Positions 1 through 5,390 of a stretch of 10,119 bases of DNA are shown piece after piece. Position numbers and translations under genes: made by a program. The notes under the pieces were generated by a model. The model saw only the letters and a list, made by a program, of their open reading frames with translations, searched no databases and was not told the origin of the DNA. This stretch comes from Flavobacteriales bacterium UBA5871 (GTDB taxonomy: Bacteria; Bacteroidota; Bacteroidia; Flavobacteriales_D; Crocinitomicaceae), in the NCBI GenBank assembly GCA_002432085.1, contig DJFN01000008.1, positions 1 through 10,119 on the forward strand. The letters are read 5' to 3'. The first letter of the stretch is position 1. Every line of letters begins with the position of its first letter.

Positions 1-657
1 CAGATCCACGGCGGCAACGGCTTCAGCGACGAATACGTCATCTCCAAAGCCTACCGTGATTCGCGCATCAACCGCATTTTCGAAGGAACGAACGAGATCA
101 ATCGCATGCTCACCGTCGACATGATTCTGCGCAGGGCCATGAAAGGCGAGCTCGATCTGATGGGACCGGCCATGAAAGTTGCAGGCGAATTGATGAGTAT
201 TCCGGAAATGACCGAGCTTCCGGAAGGAGTGCTGGCACAGGAACGTCAACTGCTGGCAGGATTCAAAAAAACCATCCTGATGGTCGCCGGATCAGCCGTT
301 CAGAAGCTTATGCAGACGCTGGCCAAAGAGCAGGAAATTCTTTCCAACATCGCCGACATCGTTATCTGGACCTACCAGGCGGAATCGGTTTTGCTGCGCA
401 CCGAAAAGCTCATCGAAGCTAAAGGCGCTGAAGCCGCTGCCGTTCAGATCGCCATTACGAAAACGTATTTCTACGACTGCGCCGATCGCATTGAAAAAGC
501 AGGTAAAGATGCCGTTCTTTCCTTCGCCGAAGGCGACGAAGCGCGTATGATGCTGACAGGTTTGAAACGCTTCACAAAAAGCCCGGTGGTCAATCCGAAA
601 GCGCTTCGCCAGACGATCGCTGAAAAATTGATCAGCGACAACGCGTATCTGCTCTAA
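1..657 (+). CDS. Acyl-CoA dehydrogenase, C-terminal part (5' end outside window)
   Basis: This is the C-terminal 218 residues of a flavin-dependent acyl-CoA dehydrogenase, which oxidises acyl-CoA to trans-2-enoyl-CoA in the first step of beta-oxidation. The reading frame is open from base 1, so the start lies upstream of the window. The first residues read QIHGGNGFSDEY and are followed by IFEGTNEINRML. Both are hallmark motifs near the end of the catalytic domain, and the Glu of FEGT (bases 82-84) matches the catalytic base of the VLCAD/MCAD type. About 180 further residues follow this motif, rich in helix-forming sequence. That is longer than short- or medium-chain enzymes and fits the VLCAD/ACAD9-like form with a C-terminal helical extension, which is common in Bacteroidota. 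Substrate chain length is inferred from that architecture only. It ends at TAA; no clear terminator separates it from the next promoter. Confidence 0.93.
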   Translation, partial: QIHGGNGFSDEYVISKAYRDSRINRIFEGTNEINRMLTVDMILRRAMKGELDLMGPAMKVAGELMSIPEMTELPEGVLAQERQLLAGFKKTILMVAGSAVQKLMQTLAKEQEILSNIADIVIWTYQAESVLLRTEKLIEAKGAEAAAVQIAITKTYFYDCADRIEKAGKDAVLSFAEGDEARMMLTGLKRFTKSPVVNPKALRQTIAEKLISDNAYLL

Positions 658-684
658 ACGTTCGGTTTAACTAAAAAATAAAAA

Positions 685-719
685 TTTGCGCTGCTTTTAG
701 CAGGATTGGCGTAGCTTTG
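685..719 (+). promoter_or_regulatory. Bacteroidota-type promoter for the T9SS-secreted protein gene
   Basis: TAGCTTTG at 712-719 is an exact match to the known Bacteroidota -7 element TAnnTTTG. A TTTG at 685-688 is a possible -33 element, 23 bases upstream, at the long end of the usual spacing. A small perfect inverted repeat (CTGCT/AGCAG, 691-703, loop of 3) lies in the spacer. The ATG at 738 is only 18 bases beyond the -7 element, so the predicted leader is very short. No Shine-Dalgarno is evident, which is normal in this phylum. Confidence 0.6.
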
Positions 720-737
720 CCGTGTAAACACATCGCT

Positions 738-3341
738 ATGAAATATCTACTGATTCTACTAACAGCAGTGCTGCCTGTTGCTGCTTTCTCCCAAATTCTC
801 TTCCAGGAAGACTTTGACGGCATCCCGGGCCCAACGGCTGGCGGTGCAGGAACTTATGTGTTCCCGGCCGGCTGGTTTCTCCGCAATGTCGACAACCGAA
901 CACCGGATGCACAAACAGCTTACGTGAACGACGCGTGGGAACGACGTGAAGATTTCGGCATCGACGTGACTGATTCCTGTGCCTACAGTAATTCCTATTA
1001 CAGCCCTGTCGGAGCGGCAGACGACTGGATGTGGACACCGCTGATCGGTCCCATCACAGCAACAACTGTTCTGAGATGGAATGCGCGGGTATCCGATCCT
1101 AACTACCCGGATGGTTATGAAGTGCGCATCATGTCACAGGCTTCCGGTCCCCCAACCGGCGGAACAGGTGTTATCGGCAACCAGGTCAGCAACTCGACGG
1201 TGGTTTTTTCTACCACTGCTGAAACCAATGGCTGGTCGGCCCGTGAAGTTCCTCTCAACGCTTACGCGGGTCAATCCATCTATGTTGGTTTTCGCAACAA
1301 TTCGAACGATAAATTCCTGCTCCTGATCGATGACGTCGTTGTACAAAATATGGTCAACCATGACCTGGCGGTAAGCAACGTTTCACACGGTCCTTACACG
1401 ACTTCACCGGCTCAGCATCAGACAACGGCAACTAATTTCCAGCTGAAAGGAACACTCAGCAATCCTGGCCTTATGTCCATGACGAACGCACGACTGGCCT
1501 GCAACGTAATTGTAGACGGCACACTGCTTACAACGGTTCAAAGTACGCCAATAACCGTAACTGCAGGTGGAACTGCGAACGTAACGATCTCCTATACACC
1601 GACGGTGAACGGCGTTTATTCGTTCAAATTCTATCCAATGGCTAACGAAACCGATCAGCAATCGAACAACGATACAATTGTCGATGTCATTCCGCTGACA
1701 ATCGATCCTGAAACCATGCATCGTCACTTAGGAAGTGCTACCCAGGCCTTAGGCCTCGGTGGAAACCAGGGTGGCTATATCGGCCAGGTTTTCAATTTCG
1801 AAACGGCAGTCGATATCAAGGCCATCGAAGTTTACCTGACACAAGGCTACGCAACACGTCAGCTGAGAGGTGCCATTTTCGCAACTAACGGCTCTGGTGT
1901 ACCTACAACGATGATCGCTTCGACAGATACACTGATCTATCCGGACGATTCCGCCCGGCTTTATACCATGCCGATCAGTGGTGGTACGCTGAATCTTCCG
2001 GCAGGTCGTTATTACTTTGCTCAGGTCGAAATCGACTCAACGGTTCAGGTCGGGCTCACCAACAATATTTATACGCCGGGGACCATGTACGTAAAATTCC
2101 CGATCGGATCTCCGACCTTCAATCCGATTGAATTCTATAACATCCCGCAATTCTACAGAGCGCTTATGCTCTATCCTGTATTCGATATGTGTGTCGGAGA
2201 AACAGGCGGATCGCTCACCGCTTCCACGCAGGCCTCCTGCGGTCTCAACGACGGAACAGCAACCTTAACACTGGATCCGGGTTACAACGTTCTCTGGGAA
2301 GATTCAACGACATTAGCTACAAACGCCGTATTACCGGCCGGCTGGCATACGTTCACGATCAGCAACGAATACTGCTCGTTTACTGACTCGGTAGAAATCA
2401 CCAATCCGAATGCGCCTATAGCTGCAATTGATTCCATTGAAAACGCTGCCTGCTTTGGCGATAACGGAACGATTGTGCTGGACATCGATAGCGGAACGAC
2501 ACCTTACGAAGTGATTTGGTCAGACGGTTCGATCAATGAAACTTTCACGGGCCCGGCAGGAACGTATTCCGTAACGATCACCGACACAAACAACTGTTCG
2601 GTAACGGTAACAAATGCCACGATCGAACAACCGGACGAAATTATGGCGTCTGTCAATATCGAAAATGCCCTGTGTTTTGGCGAAAACGGAGTGATCACAA
2701 TCGACACGATCGAAGGCGGAACGGCTCCTTACACTTCGACCTGGCCGGACAGCTCGACCGGACAATCCTTCTCTGCACCGGCCGGAACTTATGATTTGTC
2801 TGTTCTCGACGATAACGACTGCCCGATGGTGTTTTCTTACACGATCACCGAGCCAACAGAGCTGAATGCTTCGGCTTCTTCGACAGATGAAACCTGCGAT
2901 AACTGCAACGACGGAACTGCTTCCGTTACACCTACAGGCGGAACGGCACCGTATACGATCCAGTGGGAAAATGGTGATTCCGGATCACCGATCACCGACC
3001 TCGAGCCGGGCATTTACGAAGCCACCGTGACCGACGCAAACGGCTGCGATACTGTTATAGTTGTGGAAATTGTGGAATTCGACGATGCATCGGTGACCGA
3101 CCTGGCAGCATTCGGACTGAGCGTCTTCCCGAACCCGGCTTCCAGCCAGCTGTTCGTTCGCAACACATCCGGAGAAGCAATCGAAGTAACGATTTCCGAT
3201 CAGTCGGGACGCATCGTTAGAACGCTTTCACTGGAAGAAACGGTGAATCCGATCGATGTTTCAGAGCTGGCGACAGGTATTTACACCCTGCAATTTATAA
3301 CATCAAAAGGAACGGCGAACTGCACTATCGTTCGTCAGTAA
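738..3341 (+). CDS. Large secreted protein: anchor-J-like and SprB-like domains, T9SS sorting domain
   Basis: This is an 867-residue exported protein. Residues 1-18 form a Sec signal peptide (MKYLLILLTAVLPVAAFS, cleavage likely before Gln19). Residues about 20-204 resemble a choice-of-anchor J/cleaved-adhesin beta-sandwich (EDFDG at the start, DDWMWTP, a closing LLLIDDVVV). Residues about 208-320 look like a CARDB/Ig-like domain (HDLAV, TNARLACNV, SNNDTI). Residues about 327-483 form another beta-rich domain that I cannot name. Residues 490-780 hold four SprB-like repeats, and residues 793-867 are a T9SS type A sorting domain (GLSVFPNP opening, TGIYTLQF near the end). It is therefore expected to cross the outer membrane by T9SS and end up on the surface or released. 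No catalytic motif is visible, so adhesion or matrix binding is inferred. The frame extends upstream to TTG at 717, but that codon lies in the -7 box, so ATG 738 is preferred; it puts the signal peptide at the N terminus. Confidence 0.9.
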   Translation: MKYLLILLTAVLPVAAFSQILFQEDFDGIPGPTAGGAGTYVFPAGWFLRNVDNRTPDAQTAYVNDAWERREDFGIDVTDSCAYSNSYYSPVGAADDWMWTPLIGPITATTVLRWNARVSDPNYPDGYEVRIMSQASGPPTGGTGVIGNQVSNSTVVFSTTAETNGWSAREVPLNAYAGQSIYVGFRNNSNDKFLLLIDDVVVQNMVNHDLAVSNVSHGPYTTSPAQHQTTATNFQLKGTLSNPGLMSMTNARLACNVIVDGTLLTTVQSTPITVTAGGTANVTISYTPTVNGVYSFKFYPMANETDQQSNNDTIVDVIPLTIDPETMHRHLGSATQALGLGGNQGGYIGQVFNFETAVDIKAIEVYLTQGYATRQLRGAIFATNGSGVPTTMIASTDTLIYPDDSARLYTMPISGGTLNLPAGRYYFAQVEIDSTVQVGLTNNIYTPGTMYVKFPIGSPTFNPIEFYNIPQFYRALMLYPVFDMCVGETGGSLTASTQASCGLNDGTATLTLDPGYNVLWEDSTTLATNAVLPAGWHTFTISNEYCSFTDSVEITNPNAPIAAIDSIENAACFGDNGTIVLDIDSGTTPYEVIWSDGSINETFTGPAGTYSVTITDTNNCSVTVTNATIEQPDEIMASVNIENALCFGENGVITIDTIEGGTAPYTSTWPDSSTGQSFSAPAGTYDLSVLDDNDCPMVFSYTITEPTELNASASSTDETCDNCNDGTASVTPTGGTAPYTIQWENGDSGSPITDLEPGIYEATVTDANGCDTVIVVEIVEFDDASVTDLAAFGLSVFPNPASSQLFVRNTSGEAIEVTISDQSGRIVRTLSLEETVNPIDVSELATGIYTLQFITSKGTANCTIVRQ
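2205..3077 (+). repeat. Four tandem SprB-like repeats in the coding sequence
   Basis: Four units of about 71-74 residues begin at 2205, 2418, 2640 and 2862. Each has an early Cys followed by a short Asp/Asn-Gly turn (SCGLNDG, ACFGDNG, LCFGENG, CDNCNDG), then in units 2-4 a TxPY..xWxD/N strand. The unit continues with a P/AGxY/H...T/V strand and a second Cys (EYC, NNC, NDC, NGC). This is the SprB/gliding-adhesin repeat pattern known from surface proteins of gliding Bacteroidota. The paired cysteines suggest one disulfide per unit. Unit 4 has an extra Cys. Unit 1 is the most divergent, lacking the T-x-P-Y segment. Confidence 0.75.
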
Positions 3342-3359
3342 ACGACCTTCATAAAATGA

Positions 3360-3395
3360 AAAACCCGCTGGTAATCATCAGCGGGTTTTCTTTTT
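3360..3395 (+). terminator. Rho-independent terminator of the secreted-protein gene
   Basis: AAAACCCGCTG (3360-3370) pairs perfectly with CAGCGGGTTTT (3379-3389) around an 8-base loop. A T-rich tract, TTTTCTTTTT, spans 3386-3395. It begins 18 bases after the stop codon of the 738-3341 gene. The flanking A-run also makes it a weaker candidate on the other strand. Confidence 0.9.
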
Positions 3396-3596
3396 GATCA
3401 CTATTCCTGATATTATTAAGCCTTTGGATTTATTCTACCACAAAAGGCACAAAGACAGGTGATATACTAACGAAGTTTAAAGCGCCTTCTGCTACGCAGA
3501 AATCTACACAAAAGGGTTTTCAAGTTAGTGATTCGAGAAATTGTTTTTAGAACACAGCTTTTGTGTAATTCCGACGTTTAAAAAATATATGATAAC
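3396..3596. other. AT-rich intergenic stretch with degenerate repeats, no gene seen
   Basis: This is the middle of a 301-base gene-free gap between convergent genes. I see no credible coding sequence and no recognisable RNA gene. It contains two related motifs, TCTACCACAAAAGG (3434-3447) and TCTACACAAAAGG (3503-3515). It also has a perfect 6-bp inverted repeat TTCTGC/GCAGAA with a 3-base loop (3487-3501), and a 5-bp inverted repeat ACACA/TGTGT (3552-3566). The A/C-rich segment around 3438-3458 resembles dispersed CACAAAGG-type intergenic repeats seen in many bacterial genomes; that is an impression from memory and is not established here. Confidence 0.4.
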
Positions 3597-3622
3597 AAAA
3601 AAGGCATCCAATGGACACCTTT
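3597..3622 (-). terminator. Rho-independent terminator of the DUF4920 lipoprotein gene
   Basis: Read on the minus strand, AAAGGTGTCC pairs with GGATGCCTTT as ten base pairs (two of them G-U) around a 3-base loop. The stem spans 3600-3622 and is followed by a run of six T (3602-3597, the first three inside the stem). It lies about 20 bases past the stop codon of the minus-strand gene, as expected. Confidence 0.8.
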
Positions 3623-3642
3623 CTAATAGCATCTGAAACGAA

Positions 3643-4149
3643 TCAGTTCGTCGTCTTTTTGGTTTCTTCCTTGCGGAACATGATGCCATCGGCTTCGAAG
3701 TTGAGCTCGTACTTCGGCTCGGTGATCTTCGCAATTTCTTCTTCGGATTTACCGGCGTCTTCGGCATAGTGCTGCAGATCTTCCACCGGAATGGTATCCA
3801 TATAAGCTACGCCGTGCAGGAAAGCCATCGTTCCCAGTTTCGTTTCGATCGGAATAGTAAAATGGTCCTTAAAGCGCACCATGAACGTTTCCCCGTTTCC
3901 TTTATCGATATTCACCCAACAGCCGGCATTCGTACACACTTCGGTGATCTTTCCTTCGAACGTGAACTCCTGCTCTTCCTTCGTTTTGTTGAATTCGGTA
4001 AGCATTTCCTGAACGGAGATCGCTTCATCGGGATTCACTTCTACCGGACCGTAAGACTTGATCGTTACGTTTTTCTCGATTTTTTCCGTTTTATCGGAGC
4101 CGCAAGCTGCCAGGATCGCAATCGCCCCGGCGAATAATAACTGTTTCAT
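3643..4149 (-). CDS. DUF4920-family lipoprotein
   Basis: This is a 168-residue predicted lipoprotein. Residues 1-15 are a short hydrophobic signal ending in the lipobox LAAC with lipidation at Cys16, so the mature protein is membrane-attached facing the periplasm or the surface. The charged stretch after the Cys (GSDKTEKIEKN) does not clearly settle which membrane or face. Residues about 60-158 match my recollection of the DUF4920 pattern: FEGKITEVCTNAGCWVNI, then METFMVRFKD-like sequence, a G-V-A strand and a C-terminal FEADGIMF. Cys72 and Cys77, followed by Trp78, form the conserved CxxxxCW motif. A metal-binding or redox role for it is possible but unproven. The family's biochemical function is unknown to me. 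The ATG start gives the intact lipobox. It has its own promoter candidate and terminator, so it is probably monocistronic. Confidence 0.8.
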   Translation of the reverse strand: MKQLLFAGAIAILAACGSDKTEKIEKNVTIKSYGPVEVNPDEAISVQEMLTEFNKTKEEQEFTFEGKITEVCTNAGCWVNIDKGNGETFMVRFKDHFTIPIETKLGTMAFLHGVAYMDTIPVEDLQHYAEDAGKSEEEIAKITEPKYELNFEADGIMFRKEETKKTTN

Positions 4150-4168
4150 AGTATGTGATTGATGTGAA

Positions 4169-4176
4169 CAAAATTA
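4169..4176 (-). promoter_or_regulatory. -7 element for the DUF4920 lipoprotein gene
   Basis: On the minus strand the sequence reads TAATTTTG, an exact TAnnTTTG match, 19 bases before the ATG. The nearest TTG upstream lies 14 bases away inside the T-run of the preceding terminator. That is shorter than the usual spacing, so the -33 assignment is uncertain. Confidence 0.55.
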
Positions 4177-4191
4177 CGGAAAACCGGACAC

Positions 4192-4223
4192 AAAAAACCC
4201 TTCCCCCGTTACCGGAAGAAGGG
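4192..4223 (-). terminator. Rho-independent terminator between the two minus-strand genes
   Basis: On the minus strand CCCTTCTTCCG pairs with CGGGGGAAGGG as 11 base pairs (two of them G-U) around a GTAA loop, which is a GNRA tetraloop in RNA. A run of six T (4197-4192) follows. It starts 19 bases after the stop of the 4243-4602 gene and should end that transcript before the lipoprotein gene. Confidence 0.88.
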
Positions 4224-4242
4224 CACATATCGTTAAAGCTGC

Positions 4243-4602
4243 TTACTGCAGGTACTTGTCGAAGAGGGCGTCGAAGGTGTACTCCTGCGCGTCTACCTTG
4301 ATCGTCTGTACGTTAAGGGAAGCGAGGAAACGGTGCATAACGCGACGGTTAATCGGCTCGTTCTTTGTCATGGTCAACGTAGCCTGGTGGGTGTTCTGAT
4401 CGAAAGCAACCGTAAAGTAATGCGTGTAGTGGGTTTGCACCTTTTCTACCTGCTCGGTTGTAACGGTTGCCGGCAGAACGAATTCAAATACACCGGAGCT
4501 TTTTCCTTTGTTCAGCGACACCGCAGTAGTTGTAGCTGATTCCTGTGCTGAAGCAGCCAGTGAAGACAGCACAACGGTCAATATCAACAGGATCTTTTTC
4601 AT
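4243..4602 (-). CDS. Small exported protein of unknown function
   Basis: I do not recognise this 119-residue protein. Residues 1-19 are a clear Sec signal peptide (MKKILLILTV start, cleavage after AASA before Gln20), with no lipobox, so it should be periplasmic or secreted. The mature part reads as a beta-alpha-beta-beta-alpha-beta series: FEFVLP (39-44), a helix at 48-62, FTVAFDQ (63-69), QATLTMT (73-79), a helix at 85-96, and IKVDAQEYTF (101-110). That order is the ferredoxin-like fold used by heavy-metal-associated (HMA) domains, but the metal-binding CxxC is absent; the protein contains no cysteine at all. The fold is inferred from sequence pattern only. It is divergent from rnhB and followed by its own terminator. 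The signal peptide, usual ATG and clean terminator make it a credible gene. Confidence 0.82.
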   Translation of the reverse strand: MKKILLILTVVLSSLAASAQESATTTAVSLNKGKSSGVFEFVLPATVTTEQVEKVQTHYTHYFTVAFDQNTHQATLTMTKNEPINRRVMHRFLASLNVQTIKVDAQEYTFDALFDKYLQ

Positions 4603-4694
4603 AGTCTTTTTGTTCTCTGATTAGTAAAACGAATATAGCGTCTAAAAAGTTGTTTCAGTAGGACAAATTACAACTATTTTGCCAATTTTGCAGT
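4603..4694. promoter_or_regulatory. Divergent promoter region between the small exported gene and rnhB
   Basis: This 92-base AT-rich spacer must serve both directions. Towards rnhB, TATTTTG (4675-4681) and CAATTTTG (4683-4690) are each one position off the TAnnTTTG consensus; TTG at 4650-4652 could be a -33 element 22 bases before the first. On the minus strand, TATATTCG at about 4629-4636 is a one-mismatch -7 candidate for the small exported gene. No single pair is decisive, and no operator is obvious. Confidence 0.4.
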
Positions 4695-5306
4695 ATGCAG
4701 GAGCTGTTGCCATTCCGTACCGCGGGCATTATCGAAGCCGGTTGCGACGAAGCCGGAAGAGGCTGTCTGGCCGGACCTGTCGTTGCCGCAGCCGTTATTC
4801 TGCCTGCCGATTTCCACCATCCTTTGCTGAACGACTCGAAAAAGCTCACGCCTCGTCAGCGCGACGAGCTACGTCCGGTAATCGAGAAAAATGCCGTCAG
4901 CTATGCTGTTTGCTTCATCGATGAACGCGAGATCGAAGAGCTCAACATCCTGCAAGCCAGCCTCACAGCTATGGAACGATCGGCATTACAGCTCACTCCG
5001 CGCCCGGAAGAACTGCTTATCGACGGCAATAAAATCCTGCGGAATTCGGTTTTCCGGTCACACGCCATTATCAAAGGCGACGGCATTTACCGTTCTATCG
5101 CTGCGGCTTCCATCCTGGCGAAAACCTACCGCGACGAATACATGGAACGGCTGCATTCCGAATTCCCGCATTTCGGCTGGAACGAGAACAAAGGCTATCC
5201 GACTATCGGCCACCGGACGGCCATCCTGGAACACGGCTCTACCGTGCATCACCGCCAGACTTTCAACCTGCTGGGCGATTTTCAGCTGGAGCTCGGTTTC
5301 GAGTAA
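4695..5306 (+). CDS. rnhB: Ribonuclease HII
   Basis: This is a complete 203-residue RNase HII, the cytoplasmic endonuclease that cuts RNA in RNA-DNA hybrids and removes single misincorporated ribonucleotides from DNA. The diagnostic motifs are in order: GCDEAGRGCLAGP with catalytic Asp18 and Glu19 and the GRG substrate-sensing motif (21-23), NDSKKLT (46-52), IDGN with Asp110, KGDGIYRSIAAASILAKTYRD with Asp129, and NKGYPT with Tyr168, which corresponds to the tyrosine that stacks at the ribonucleotide-DNA junction. All four metal-binding acidic residues are present and the length is normal for the family. The ATG at 4695 places the first motif at the usual distance from the N terminus. It is transcribed away from the small exported gene and has an 84-base gap before the next gene. 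Confidence 0.97.
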   Translation: MQELLPFRTAGIIEAGCDEAGRGCLAGPVVAAAVILPADFHHPLLNDSKKLTPRQRDELRPVIEKNAVSYAVCFIDEREIEELNILQASLTAMERSALQLTPRPEELLIDGNKILRNSVFRSHAIIKGDGIYRSIAAASILAKTYRDEYMERLHSEFPHFGWNENKGYPTIGHRTAILEHGSTVHHRQTFNLLGDFQLELGFE

Positions 5307-5352
5307 ACATACCGCTGTTAACTACTTGTCGCGACCCGCGGAAAAGAAAGCC

Positions 5353-5376
5353 TTTTGAACGTTTATTTTTGAACGT
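5353..5376 (+). promoter_or_regulatory. Promoter candidate with a direct repeat before the anchored 718-residue protein
   Basis: TATTTTTG at 5364-5371 is an exact TAnnTTTG -7 match, 19 bases before the GTG start. It overlaps the second copy of a direct repeat TTTTGAACGT (5353-5362 and 5367-5376; period 14). ACGTT and AACGT within it also form a short inverted repeat. No TTG lies at the standard -33 distance, so either the promoter is weak or it needs an activator. The repeat could be an operator, which is inference. Confidence 0.45.
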
Positions 5377-5390
5377 AAAGAAGTTGTAAA

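Noticed and set aside
3525..3767. An 80-residue minus-strand frame running past the lipoprotein terminator
   Set aside because: It overlaps the DUF4920 gene in another frame, crosses the terminator, and is Lys/Arg/Ser-rich without a domain.
4891..5358. A 155-residue plus-strand frame overlapping rnhB
   Set aside because: rnhB has all family motifs in its own frame; this alternative frame is Ser/Arg/Thr-rich and shows none.
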